In this document: piece by piece, positions 35,552-44,991 of the stretch | Position numbering within the stretch: the first letter of the stretch is position 1 | Layout: each line of letters begins with the position of its first letter | Assembly: GCA_040218445.1 (NCBI GenBank) | Contig: JAVJRK010000011.1 | Span: 349,121 to 413,120 of the forward strand | From: UBA1479 sp040218445 | GTDB taxonomy: Bacteria; Pseudomonadota; Alphaproteobacteria; Rhodospirillales; Casp-alpha2 | Direction: 5' to 3' | DNA length: 64,000 bases | Notes under the pieces: generated by a model | The model's input: only the letters and a program-made list of their open reading frames with translations | What the model was told of the DNA's origin: nothing | Database searches by the model: none | Translations under genes and position numbers: made by a program

Positions 35552-37293
35552 TGGAGTACGATGCGATGACTTCCCCCAACGTTACCGATGAAATCAAGCG
35601 GGCAAGCGCTTTGGCCGACTTGGATCTCGTCAAACAAACCAAAGACCCGGCACTGACAATCATCGTCAATTTGTTGGCGTCGGTCATGGACGCCCCCGTT
35701 GCCTATATCGGTTTGGTTGACGAGTCTTCCATTCGCATCAAATCCGCATCGGGCGTCAGTGCCAAAACCCTGCCGCGCGAACAATCTTTCTGCGGTCATG
35801 TCGTTAACACCGGCAGTGTCCTAATCGTTGAAGACGCCCGCGCCGAATTCGGGTTCCGCGACCAGCCGTTGGTAACGGGAAAATCGCAAATCCGCGCCTA
35901 TGCCGGCGCGCCGTTGACGACATCCCAGAATCTGACCATCGGAACAATCTGCGTTATGGACCGCGAACCCCGTTTGTTCAGCCGGGAACAGATTTCCCAA
36001 TTGAATATGCTGGCCAATCTGGCGGCGAACCATCTTGCCGGCGGCACGAAGGGTGGCGTTGATTCGACTCAAGAGCTGGTTCGGAAATTCGAAACCGGCG
36101 AAATCCTTAAATCGGAACGCCTGGCCGCAATCGGCAATGTTGCCGGCGCCATTTCTCATGATTTCAACAACCTGCTGGGTATTCTGGTCGGCAATTTGAA
36201 TTTGTTGAAACGCGAAATCAGCAGCGACCCCAAAATCGCCGCGCGCCTGGATGCCTCCGTAATGGCGACAAGACGCGCCAGCGACCTGTCCGAACGGCTC
36301 CAATCTTTTGCCCGTCAAAGCCGCACCCCCGGCCAGGTCACGAACATCAATGAATTCATCTCCATGGCGGAAAACGATTTAAGTGCGGAACTCGGCAAGG
36401 AAGTAACCTTGCAGTTACGCTTGGGTCAGGGCACCCACCCGGTCGAAATCGACCGCGGGGATTTCAAGACAGCACTTACCGGTATCATTCGGAACGCCAA
36501 GGATGCCATGTCGTCCGGTGGTCACGTAGCAATCGAGACCGTTAACCGGTCTTTCGGTGACGGTGCGCAGGATGATCTTCCCGCCGGTGACTATGTGGTG
36601 ATGTCCGTGATTGACGACGGCATGGGCATCGATATGGAAACCGCACACTCTGCGCTTGATCCTTTGTATTCCACCAAGGCCCAAGGTGCCGGCACCGGCA
36701 TGGGGCTAAGCGAAGCCTTTGCATTCACCCGGCGGTCCGGCGGCTCCCTGCGGATCATAACCGAACCGGATGGTGGTACCCGGGTGCAGTTCTTCCTGCC
36801 CCGCAGCTTGGGCCAGGAACAGCCTCTTGCGCCGAACGAAAATGAGACCATGCGTCCCATAACCGGCACGGAAACCATTCTGATTGTCGATGACGAACCT
36901 GAATTACGCGAAATCGCCGCCCAACTTCTGGAAGGGTACGGTTACACCACGGTTTGTGCAGGCGACGGTCCCAGCGCGATCAAAATCCTGGAGAGCAATA
37001 CGCACATCGACCTGCTGTTTACGGACGTGATCATGCCCGGCGGCATGAACGGGCTGGAGCTGGCCGAAAAAACCCGCCGGATACGGCCCACCCTGCCGAT
37101 CCTTCTGACCTCCGGTTTTACGGGCAGGCTGATGCAGCAATACCAAGGCGAGCCGCTGTTGGAAACGATGCTGCAAAAACCATACGAAGAATCGGAAATC
37201 GCGGAACGTGTCCGCCAGACGATCGATCAGAACGAAACCGCCGCGCCGGCATTACAGATGGTGGCTCCCGGCGTTCAGGCCAACAGCGCCTGA
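35551..37293 (+). CDS. GAF-histidine kinase-REC hybrid protein
   Basis: The soluble protein is 580 aa. A GAF domain spans about 30-165 (LLASVMDAPVAYIGLVDES, EQSFCGHVVNTG, AYAGAPLTTSQNLTIGTICVMD), typical of small-molecule, light or redox sensing. The H-box is GAISHDFNNLLGI with His203. The HATPase domain has NAKDAMSSGG and GTGMGLSEAFAFTRRSGG, and the receiver has LIVDDEPELRE and TDVIMPGGMNGLE. The ATG overlaps the previous stop; ATG 35566 with GGAG 9 nt upstream is an alternative start. It is part of the same operon. Confidence 0.88.
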   Translation: MEYDAMTSPNVTDEIKRASALADLDLVKQTKDPALTIIVNLLASVMDAPVAYIGLVDESSIRIKSASGVSAKTLPREQSFCGHVVNTGSVLIVEDARAEFGFRDQPLVTGKSQIRAYAGAPLTTSQNLTIGTICVMDREPRLFSREQISQLNMLANLAANHLAGGTKGGVDSTQELVRKFETGEILKSERLAAIGNVAGAISHDFNNLLGILVGNLNLLKREISSDPKIAARLDASVMATRRASDLSERLQSFARQSRTPGQVTNINEFISMAENDLSAELGKEVTLQLRLGQGTHPVEIDRGDFKTALTGIIRNAKDAMSSGGHVAIETVNRSFGDGAQDDLPAGDYVVMSVIDDGMGIDMETAHSALDPLYSTKAQGAGTGMGLSEAFAFTRRSGGSLRIITEPDGGTRVQFFLPRSLGQEQPLAPNENETMRPITGTETILIVDDEPELREIAAQLLEGYGYTTVCAGDGPSAIKILESNTHIDLLFTDVIMPGGMNGLELAEKTRRIRPTLPILLTSGFTGRLMQQYQGEPLLETMLQKPYEESEIAERVRQTIDQNETAAPALQMVAPGVQANSA

Positions 37294-37321
37294 GGACAAG
37301 ACGAAAAAAGGTACAAGAACA

Positions 37322-37777
37322 ATGACAATATCCCCAGAAATTCTCATCGCGGACGACGAGCCGGCGATCGGCGAGATCATCGTCGAAGTCGCTGCCGGTT
37401 GCGGCGTCAGGGCAAAGGCATTTCAAACGGCCGAAGCCTTGCTTGCCGAATATCATCCAGGCACGAGCGCGATTTTCATCGATCTTCATATGCCGGACAT
37501 GGACGGGATCGAACTCATCGAACGTTTGCAATCCCTGGGCTGCACCTCCGACCTGGTGCTGATCAGCGGGCAGTCAACACAGATGCTCGAGATCACACAT
37601 AATTTAGGAACCGCTAAGGGGCTGCGCATGGTCAAGATCCTCAGCAAGCCGTTCGAGATCGAACAGCTGGAAACCCTGATCCAGGAGATTTCCTGCTCCC
37701 CCACGGTCTATGCCCCGTCGTTGCCCACCCCTTTTTTGAATGACGGTCTGGCCGGAAAAATCTTGAAAGCAGGTTAA
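37322..37777 (+). CDS. Receiver-only response regulator
   Basis: The 151-aa protein is one receiver domain (ILIADDEPAIGE, phospho-Asp in AIFIDLHMPDMDGIE, Ser in LISGQS, Lys in ILSKPFE) plus a tail of about 25 residues. It lies 28 nt after the GAF kinase and 71 nt before the acidic repeat protein, so it may be a phosphorelay intermediate or a diguanylate-free output for the kinases of this operon. Confidence 0.85.
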   Translation: MTISPEILIADDEPAIGEIIVEVAAGCGVRAKAFQTAEALLAEYHPGTSAIFIDLHMPDMDGIELIERLQSLGCTSDLVLISGQSTQMLEITHNLGTAKGLRMVKILSKPFEIEQLETLIQEISCSPTVYAPSLPTPFLNDGLAGKILKAG

Positions 37778-37848
37778 CGGGCCCGGTGGAAATCCGCGGA
37801 CAAGACGCGCATAGCGCCCCGACGATACGTATTTGAAAGGATAAAATT

Positions 37849-40461
37849 ATGGCTGACACATCCGACAAGAACATGGGAACCGCCAAGCCTTCTGGCGATC
37901 TGGTCCGAGATCAAATGGACCACGCTGCGACGGTGCAGGATTCCGTGGCATTGCGCCTTGAGGCCGAAAATTTCGCGGCCGAAGATCTCGACGGCCTGGT
38001 CGAAGGCGTGGGTGGTTCGGGCAATCTCAACCATTTATCCATTCTTGAACAACTGAACGGCGACGATGTTCAATCAGAGGGCGCAGCAACCGATATTTCC
38101 GATCTGACGGACGGCGGCGAAATTGGTGGCGATGTTTCAGGCGGACAGGCCGGCAGCGCTTCCCCTGACCTCGACGACACCCTCAACGACGCCGCAGGAA
38201 ACGGTTCGGACGCACGGGACGGCATTCCCGGTGATTCCCAACGGTCCCAGTCAGACAGCACCGAGTCGACCGTAACCACATCCGTCGCCAGTGCAAGCTC
38301 TGGCGCCACGGGTTCTGCCGGTGTCGGCGCCATCGGTGGCACGGGCGGTTTTGGCCCGTCAATCAACATTCCTGCATTCGACGGTGTCGCCGCCACGGAT
38401 GCACAAGGGCCGGCGATCGACGTCGATGACATCCCCCAGGTCGGTGATGAAGATGAAGACGGTTCCGACGACGAGGAAATCATCGACGGTGAGGATATCG
38501 TCGAAGAAGTTGAAGATACGGTCGAAGCCGTTACCGGTGCCGTAGACGACGTCATCACCGAAATATCCGACACGATCGACAACGTCGGCAATACGGTCGA
38601 AGAGATTGTCGACGGGGTTGAGAATATTGCCGCTGGTGTCGACGGCCTGGTCGGCGATGTCCTGAATGAACTCGGTGAAGTGATCGACGGCGTTGGTGAC
38701 GGCACCGCTGAGGTGATCGGCGCTGTCGGTGACGGGCTAAGCGATGTGATCGAAGGCCTTGATGACACGGCCGGCGGTCTTGTGGACGATCTATTCAATG
38801 ATGACCTGGGCGACACGGTTGACGGTGTATCCAGTGAGGTTAACAACCTGGTCGACAGCATCGGGGGCATCATCGATGACACTGGATCGAACATAGGCGA
38901 TGCGATTGAAAATATCGGTGCCCCCGTTGAGGATGTGACAAGCGGGATCCGCGACACTCTGAGTGATACCAACGACCTGGTCGACGATGTTGTCGAAACC
39001 CTCGGCAACACGACCGAGAGCGTGGTTGATACGGTTGAAGACGTGACCGACACCGCCGGCAATGCGGTCAACAGCGCCACGGACGGACTCGCTGGACTTG
39101 TCGATGACATCCTCGGGAACGGCCCGGGCGAACCAGGCGATACGGTTTCCGAAACGGTGGATACCACCGGAGAGAGCATCGAAAACATTGCTGATTCCAC
39201 CGAGGGCATCGTCAACGATACCACCGATAGTATCGGCAGCATCGTCAACGACCTGATCGATGGCGCAGGTGAAACCATTAACACCGCCTCGGACGGCACC
39301 GGCGAGGCCGTGGACAATGTCACGGACAATCTCGGCGATACTCTTGACGATACTGTGAGCACCGTGGGTGGCCCCGCAGGAGGCACCTTGGGCGATGTCG
39401 TGAACAATGCCACTGACGTGACCGGTGACACGCTCGAAATCGCAGCCGGCGACTTGGGCGAAACAGCGGCAGAGGTCACCGATGAGCTTGGCGACGCAGC
39501 GGAAGCTGCGATCGACGGCATCGGGAACACCGGCGCTAACCTGATCGATGGCGCTGCCGATGTGGCCGACGGCGCCCTGGACGGAATCGGTAATGTTCTA
39601 GATGCCGTTACTGACACCGACCTCGACGACTTCGTAGGCTCATATATCGATGACACACCTGTCGGTGAACTTGGGAACGATGTGGCTGAGGCACCGGAGG
39701 ACACAGCCAACACCGCTTCCGATGTAATCGAAGACATTGCAGACACCGCTGACGGCCTTCTGGGCAATCTGCTCAACGGCGGCAGCGAGACGCCGGAAGG
39801 CAGCGAAGACACGGACCTGGTGGTCGACGGGGATGTCGATCTCGCCGGGATCGATGTCGCGGACGTGGACGCCGACGTGCCGCTCGATCCGGTCGAAGCC
39901 GTGGTCGGCGATGTCGATCTCGACCTGGATGCCGGGGCCGATCTGCTCAACGGCGGCAATCAGACGCCGGATAATGGTGAAGACACCGATCTGGTGGTCG
40001 ACGGCGATGTCGATCTCGCCGGGATCGATGTGGCCGATGTCGAGGCCGACGTGCCGCTCGATCCGGTCGCAGCCGGGGTCGGTGATGTAGATCTCGCCCT
40101 GGCAGCCGGGGCGGACCTGCTCAACGCCGGCAGCGAGACACCGGAAGGCAGCGAAGACACGGACCTGGTGGTCGACGGCGACGTCGATCTCGCCGGGACC
40201 GATGTCGCGGACGTGGACGCCGATGTGCCGCTCGATCCGGTCGAAGCCGTGGTCGGTGATGTCGATCTTGACCTGGATGCCGGGGCGGACCTGCTCAACG
40301 CCGGTGGGGCGGACCTGCTCAACGCCGGCAGTGAGACGCCGGATATCGCTTTGGTCAAACGCCGATGGTGTGTCCAACCTGGCGAAAACATTCTGCGCCC
40401 TGGCGTTTTTATTGAAGATCGAAAAACGGGCTTGGACGCTTCACGATTCATTGCCCGATAA
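37849..40461 (+). CDS. Very acidic repeat protein, probable type I secretion substrate; C-terminus aberrant
   Basis: The protein is 870 aa and rich in Asp, Val, Gly, Thr and Glu. Residues 1-130 are a unique region. About 190-640 is a long quasi-periodic segment in which Val/Ile alternate with acidic residues (VEDTVEAVTGAVDDVITEI style), likely an amphipathic or coiled-coil rod. About 645-825 contains three 58-aa repeats (DTDLVVDGDVDLAGIDVADV core). No RTX GGxGxD nonapeptides and no signal peptide are present, and Cys/Trp are absent until the last 38 residues. That tail (ALVKRRWCVQPGENIL onward) is basic, compositionally foreign, and overlaps the transporter gene in another frame, so the true C-terminus seems lost. 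Its position before an ABC/HlyD pair suggests it is the exported cargo. I recognise no family. Confidence 0.7.
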   Translation: MADTSDKNMGTAKPSGDLVRDQMDHAATVQDSVALRLEAENFAAEDLDGLVEGVGGSGNLNHLSILEQLNGDDVQSEGAATDISDLTDGGEIGGDVSGGQAGSASPDLDDTLNDAAGNGSDARDGIPGDSQRSQSDSTESTVTTSVASASSGATGSAGVGAIGGTGGFGPSINIPAFDGVAATDAQGPAIDVDDIPQVGDEDEDGSDDEEIIDGEDIVEEVEDTVEAVTGAVDDVITEISDTIDNVGNTVEEIVDGVENIAAGVDGLVGDVLNELGEVIDGVGDGTAEVIGAVGDGLSDVIEGLDDTAGGLVDDLFNDDLGDTVDGVSSEVNNLVDSIGGIIDDTGSNIGDAIENIGAPVEDVTSGIRDTLSDTNDLVDDVVETLGNTTESVVDTVEDVTDTAGNAVNSATDGLAGLVDDILGNGPGEPGDTVSETVDTTGESIENIADSTEGIVNDTTDSIGSIVNDLIDGAGETINTASDGTGEAVDNVTDNLGDTLDDTVSTVGGPAGGTLGDVVNNATDVTGDTLEIAAGDLGETAAEVTDELGDAAEAAIDGIGNTGANLIDGAADVADGALDGIGNVLDAVTDTDLDDFVGSYIDDTPVGELGNDVAEAPEDTANTASDVIEDIADTADGLLGNLLNGGSETPEGSEDTDLVVDGDVDLAGIDVADVDADVPLDPVEAVVGDVDLDLDAGADLLNGGNQTPDNGEDTDLVVDGDVDLAGIDVADVEADVPLDPVAAGVGDVDLALAAGADLLNAGSETPEGSEDTDLVVDGDVDLAGTDVADVDADVPLDPVEAVVGDVDLDLDAGADLLNAGGADLLNAGSETPDIALVKRRWCVQPGENILRPGVFIEDRKTGLDASRFIAR
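39781..40326 (+). repeat. Three tandem 174-bp in-frame repeats
   Basis: Units begin at 39781, 39955 and 40129, each 174 bp (58 codons), with highly similar DNA. The third is followed by a 24-bp duplication of its own end (GADLLNAG twice). A fourth unit starts at 40327 but breaks off after about 15 bp. The near-identity points to recent expansion and makes the site prone to deletion or assembly collapse. Confidence 0.9.
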
Positions 40462-42487
40462 TAAAGATATCCTCGACCTTCATGATTTTTACGATGCCTT
40501 TGCCAATTTGGGCATGAAGACCCACGCCTTGGACCTGCGCTTGCGTGACCTTGAACCGCGTCTGGTCCCCTGTTTGTTCATCCCCAAAGGAAAAGATGCA
40601 ACGCCGCTCGTGGTCTCACGCATACACCTTGTGGAGACCGAGTTCGCCGCCGATATTTACGACCCTGTAACCAATCGGACCTGGCGGATCGGTAAGGATG
40701 AAGAATCTGAGATCGCCGCAGGAACCGCTCATTTCCTACTGAAAACCGAAAGCGACAATGAGGCGACATCGTCATTCCAGCGTCAATCGACCGGACATAG
40801 CTGGTTCCGCGCTCTGCTGACTCGGTTCGGCAAGGAATTTGCCGCGACATTCGCATTAAGCTTGGCCATTAACGGACTGGCTTTGGCGACGCCGCTGTTC
40901 ATCATGCTGACCTACGACCGGGTGATCGCCGTGAAAGCGGTCGATATCCTGCCGGTTCTCATCGCCGGAATGGCCGTGGGTGTATTGTTTGAATGGTTAT
41001 TGCGTTCCTATCGCGGCCGGGTCATTTCCTGGATGGCCGCACGCATCGATTGGGTTGTCGGCACCAGCATTGTCGCCAAATTGTTCGCCCTGCCCCCCGT
41101 TTATGTGGAGCGGGCCGCCGTATCCGCACAGATCGCACGGATCAAGACCTTCGAATCGATTCGGGAGTTCTTTGCCGGCTCAACCTTCTTCTCGGTATTG
41201 GAGTTACCGTTCGTCATCGTCTCTGTCGCCGCGATTGCGGCAGTGGCCGGATGGTTGGCCCTTGTCCCTCTGGCAATGGCTGTTCCCTTCCTTATTCTGT
41301 TCCATGTCATGCGCCAGAAAATCGGCGTTGCCATCCGGGTCGCCGCCAAAATCGGCTCCATGCGCCAGAAATTCCTGATCGCCAGCCTTTCCCGCGTCGA
41401 AGACATCGGGTCCAACGGCTTATGCGAAATCTGGCAGCGCAAGCACCGGAACCTGACCGGTCGCGAACAAATCGCGCGGTTCCGTTTGTCATTCCTGGCC
41501 AATATCGCAGAAGCGCTGGCTCATGCCCTGCTGGCCATTTCCGCTGCCACTACCCTGACCGCCGGTATTTTCATGGTCTGGGCCGGGTCCGTCACCGCCG
41601 GCGGCCTTGTCGCCTCCATGATCCTTGTTTGGCGTGTTCTGGCCCCGCTTTACAGCCTATGCACATCGATCCCCCGCCTTGAACAGATCCGCAACAGCAT
41701 CCGCCAAGTCAACCAGCTGATGGAAATGGACGGCGAGATCGATACCAATGCCAATCAGGTCCGGTTGGAAAAAGTTCGCGGTGGCATCGAATTCGTCGAT
41801 GTGGGTTTGCGTTACAGCATGGATTCCGCACCTGTACTTTCAGGGATCAATTGGTCGATCAAACCCGGCTCCACGGTGATCGTCACCGGCGACAGCGGCA
41901 GCGGTAAAACGAGCCTGTTGAAATTGATCCAAGGCCTATACACGCCGCAAAGCGGTGCCGTCCGGATTGACGGGTTCGATATTCGCCAGCTTGATCCTTT
42001 GGATCTGCGCCGGCAAATCGCCTACGTGCCACAAAATCCCGATTTCTCTCAAGGCAGCATCGCCGACAATCTGCGTGCCGGCCGTCCCGGAGCGTCCGAG
42101 TTCGAGCTATGGGAAATTATCGCACAGGTCGGTATCGCGGCTGAGATTGGAGACCTTGAAGACGGCCTGGAAACCGACATGTCGGAAGTCACATCCCTCA
42201 AGATGCGGTTCCTTCTGAGTCTTGGCAGAGCTCTTTTGATGCAATCGCAATTGCTGTTGATCGACGAAATGCCGAATTCCCTACTTGCCGGCCCCGGCGG
42301 CCAGGTGATCAAGGACCTGATCGACGCGCAAAAGGGTCAAAGAACGGTCGTGATGGTCGTCAACCGCGCCGACTTTATGAGCAAGGCCGATCTTGTTGTC
42401 GCCCTGAAACGCGGCATGGAAGCCAAGACAGGAACACCCGAAGCGGTTCGCGCCCGCCTGAACGCCAAGACAGAGCTCGCCGTTTAA
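40370..42487 (+). CDS. Type I secretion system ABC transporter/permease
   Basis: Counted from GTG 40370 the protein is about 705 aa. An N-terminal C39-like domain (about 1-110; AKTFCALAFLLKIEKRAW) appears not to be a functional peptidase. The TM region follows (FAATFALSLAINGLALATPLFIMLTYDRV, about 140-420). The ATPase domain has Walker A GDSGSGKTS and Walker B LLLIDEMPNSL, where Glu-Met replaces the usual Glu-Pro. The signature is degenerate (SLKMRFLLSLGRALL instead of LSGGQ). The start is uncertain: coding sequence resembling the family begins by about 40345, inside the end of the repeat gene, with no ribosome-binding site, so the 5' end may be deleted. It pairs with the HlyD protein encoded 35 nt downstream. 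Confidence 0.82.
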   Translation: MSNLAKTFCALAFLLKIEKRAWTLHDSLPDNKDILDLHDFYDAFANLGMKTHALDLRLRDLEPRLVPCLFIPKGKDATPLVVSRIHLVETEFAADIYDPVTNRTWRIGKDEESEIAAGTAHFLLKTESDNEATSSFQRQSTGHSWFRALLTRFGKEFAATFALSLAINGLALATPLFIMLTYDRVIAVKAVDILPVLIAGMAVGVLFEWLLRSYRGRVISWMAARIDWVVGTSIVAKLFALPPVYVERAAVSAQIARIKTFESIREFFAGSTFFSVLELPFVIVSVAAIAAVAGWLALVPLAMAVPFLILFHVMRQKIGVAIRVAAKIGSMRQKFLIASLSRVEDIGSNGLCEIWQRKHRNLTGREQIARFRLSFLANIAEALAHALLAISAATTLTAGIFMVWAGSVTAGGLVASMILVWRVLAPLYSLCTSIPRLEQIRNSIRQVNQLMEMDGEIDTNANQVRLEKVRGGIEFVDVGLRYSMDSAPVLSGINWSIKPGSTVIVTGDSGSGKTSLLKLIQGLYTPQSGAVRIDGFDIRQLDPLDLRRQIAYVPQNPDFSQGSIADNLRAGRPGASEFELWEIIAQVGIAAEIGDLEDGLETDMSEVTSLKMRFLLSLGRALLMQSQLLLIDEMPNSLLAGPGGQVIKDLIDAQKGQRTVVMVVNRADFMSKADLVVALKRGMEAKTGTPEAVRARLNAKTELAV

Positions 42488-42522
42488 GGCAGCGGCGAAA
42501 CATTCGAAACAGGAGCAGAACG

Positions 42523-43905
42523 ATGGACGAGAAGCTTATCGATACGGAGCAACGAACCCGTTCTCCCGCCAACGAGAACGACACATCAACGGGCGCCCGC
42601 AACGACCAATTACGCCTGTTGTCCCAATCAATTCGATTGGAAGAAACCGGCATCCCCCGCATCGCGCGCTATACCACCGGCCTTATCGTCTTCTCCATGG
42701 CTGCCTTTATCGGATGGGCGGCTGTCGCGAACATAAACGAACTGGCTCGGGCGCCGGGTGAAGTGACCCCCGTGAAGTACGAGCAGGTCCTGCAACACCT
42801 GGAGGGCGGGATCGTTGATGAGATCCTGGTCCGCGAAGGTGAAGTCGTGGAACGCGGACAAGAGGTCGTTCGTTTGCATGCGGCAGACACGGACACAAAT
42901 CTTGAACGTGCGCGCCAACGGAAACAGTCTTTGGCTTTCCAGATCGAACGTTACAAAGCCTATCTGGATGACCGGGAATTGGATGTATCTGGATTCAACG
43001 CCACGGACCGGGCAGAAATTCTCGAACAAACGCGTATCTTCAACGCCATGATGCAATCCCGCGAAAAAGAACGGGCCGTCATGGAAAAGCAACTGGCCCA
43101 ACAAAAGCAATTGCGTGGATCACTGGTCAACCAGATCGCATCGACACGGAAGAACTTGGAATTATTGGAAGATTTGCACAACCGCCGGAGCAAGCTTCAC
43201 AAGGACGGTTACGTTTCCGGTGTCAAGGTCATGGAGACAGAGCTTCGCGTCAATTCATTGCGGGGTGAGGAAGCGGTTGCCTTGCGCAAGATTGCCCAGG
43301 TCGATGAAGCGATCGCCGAGTTCGAACACCGCATTCAGTCCTTGTCCGCAACCCGCCGGGACGAAGCCTTTTCCAGACTCGAAGCCCTTCAAAACGAGTT
43401 GATCCAGAATGATGAGCTTCTAAAACAACTGCAGGAACGCGCGGAACGACTGGTGGTCAGATCACCGGTCAAAGGCATCATCAAATCGGTCAACGTGAAT
43501 ACATTGGGCGGTGTTCTGCAAGCCGGCGAAGCCGTTGCCTCCGTCATCCCGTTCGATGACGACCTGATCGCCGAAGTCCGCATTCCCCCACAATACATCG
43601 GGCGGATCAAACCCGGACAGCGCGTTCTGGTTAACGTCAGCGCCTTCGACTTTGCCCGCTTCGGCACCGTGGACGGAACCCTGAATCATATTTCCGCCAT
43701 GACATTCAAGGACGACCGCGGGGCCCGTTATTACAAAGGGCGCATCACCCTCAGCCGCAACCATTTCGGCGTCGAGCCGACGGATAATCAGATCCTTCCG
43801 GGCATGACGGTCACGGCCAATGTCGTCACAGGTGAAAAAACACTTCTTGAATATTTACTCAAACCTATTCATCTGGCCATCGAATCCGCATTGTCTGAAT
43901 ACTAA
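42523..43905 (+). CDS. HlyD-family type I secretion periplasmic adaptor
   Basis: The protein is 460 aa. A cytoplasmic N-terminus of about 45 residues precedes a single TM helix (TTGLIVFSMAAFIGWAAVANI, about 50-70). The first half-lipoyl segment is TPVKYEQVLQHLEGGIVDEILVREGEVVERGQ, then a long coiled coil spans about 130-300, and the second lipoyl half is ERLVVRSPVKGIIKSVNVNTLGGVLQAGE. The C-terminal beta-barrel region includes LPGMTVTANVVTGEKTLLEYLLKPI. It bridges the ABC transporter to a TolC-type outer-membrane channel, which is not encoded in this window. Confidence 0.92.
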   Translation: MDEKLIDTEQRTRSPANENDTSTGARNDQLRLLSQSIRLEETGIPRIARYTTGLIVFSMAAFIGWAAVANINELARAPGEVTPVKYEQVLQHLEGGIVDEILVREGEVVERGQEVVRLHAADTDTNLERARQRKQSLAFQIERYKAYLDDRELDVSGFNATDRAEILEQTRIFNAMMQSREKERAVMEKQLAQQKQLRGSLVNQIASTRKNLELLEDLHNRRSKLHKDGYVSGVKVMETELRVNSLRGEEAVALRKIAQVDEAIAEFEHRIQSLSATRRDEAFSRLEALQNELIQNDELLKQLQERAERLVVRSPVKGIIKSVNVNTLGGVLQAGEAVASVIPFDDDLIAEVRIPPQYIGRIKPGQRVLVNVSAFDFARFGTVDGTLNHISAMTFKDDRGARYYKGRITLSRNHFGVEPTDNQILPGMTVTANVVTGEKTLLEYLLKPIHLAIESALSEY

Positions 43906-43949
43906 TTTAAAGACAGGATCCAATCTCCCTGGCCTAGGAGAGACGTCAC

Positions 43950-44756
43950 ATGACTTTTATGAATGCCGTTTCATCCGCCCAAATGCTGAAGGTATTGCTC
44001 GTCACGAACCGACCCGAAGATCTTCATGAAACTTCCGATTGCCTGGTTGGGCTTGGTTTTGATCTTGAGCAGCTGACGTCAACACATGCGGCCTCTGACT
44101 ACCTTGCGGCCAACGGCGACAAGGTCGGTGCAGTCATCGCCGATTGCGAAACCGCTGTTATGGACGGATTCAATCTGATCGACGTCATTCGCAGTTCCAC
44201 AGACCTTCGAACCATCTCCGTCATCACCTTGGTTCGTGACGACATGAAGGGACGTATCCCCACCCACAGCACATCCGGAATGTTCTACTCCCTTTCCTTT
44301 CCCTTGAACGATACAGGCACCGCATCAATCGTCAAATCTGCCCTTGATGATACGGTTCGCCGGCGACAGCTTTTGGCACAGGTTCGGGGAAGCAGACTGT
44401 TGTCACAATCCATGTCCAGTTGTCGGTTTCAGATAAAAACCATCGAAGACGCGGAAGATGCCGCCTGTTTCTTATCGAGCATGTTTCCGGATCCGGAGCG
44501 GGCGATGTCCGGCATTATCGAATTACTCGTAAACGCAATCGAGCACGGAAACCTCGAGATCGGTCATCAGGAAAAATCACGGCTGATCAGCGACGGTACT
44601 TGGCTCGACGGTCTCCGGGAACGTTATGAAATGCCGCACTTTCGAAACCGCTGGGTCGAGTGCGCAGGGATGAAAAAGGCAGACGGCACCTATCTCGTGG
44701 TCACAGACCAGGGGCCTGGATTCGATTCGCGCAGTCCGTATTCTAAAAAAAGCTGA
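43950..44756 (+). pseudogene. REC-like / HATPase_c_2 protein truncated at its 3' end
   Basis: Residues 12-130 form a receiver-like fold (LKVLLVTNRPED, AVIADCETAVMDGF). Residues 155-268 are a HATPase_c_2 domain with the N-box IIELLVNAIEHGNLEIGH and the G1 box VVTDQGPGFDSR. The family normally continues for about 30 residues with the GRGI helix. Here the frame ends in PYSKKS and stop, right where lower-GC foreign sequence begins, so the gene was probably cut by insertion or recombination. It starts 44 nt after HlyD with GGAG upstream and probably belonged to the sensor/secretion operon as an RsbW-like regulator. Confidence 0.75.
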
Positions 44757-44787
44757 AGTAGTTAGGCCGTGGCACCTGGCACCTAAT

Positions 44788-44991
44788 GTGCGCGGCGCTA
44801 AGGAGGTTAGTTCAGATCTTATTCAACATGCGCTTCAAGTATTAGGGCGTGCAAAAAGTAATATCGAAGCGAAGCTCGAGGATGTTGGCTACGATCCGAG
44901 CGCAACCGAAACATTGGTTGCTCAGATACAGACGGATCTGGGAGAAATTTCCGACGCTTTGCAAGGGGGCGGGAATGCAAAACCTAATTGA
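44788..44991 (+). pseudogene. C-terminal fragment of an unrecognised protein at the left edge of the dpd remnant
   Basis: The 67-codon frame (SSDLIQHALQVLGRAKSNIEAKLEDVGYDPSA core) has a GTG start but an in-frame AAGGAGG rather than one before the start, and abuts the truncated REC/HATPase gene. It overlaps the next gene by 17 nt. It is probably the tail of a gene whose 5' part was lost at the island junction. No family is recognised. Confidence 0.4.

Noticed and set aside
38070..39959. A 629-codon open frame on the minus strand inside the acidic repeat gene
   Set aside because: It is a low-complexity Ser/Thr/Pro shadow of the periodic GC-rich coding strand, with no motifs.
39781..40326. Tandem repeats considered as a CRISPR array
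   Set aside because: The units are 174-bp in-frame coding repeats without spacers, and no cas genes are present.
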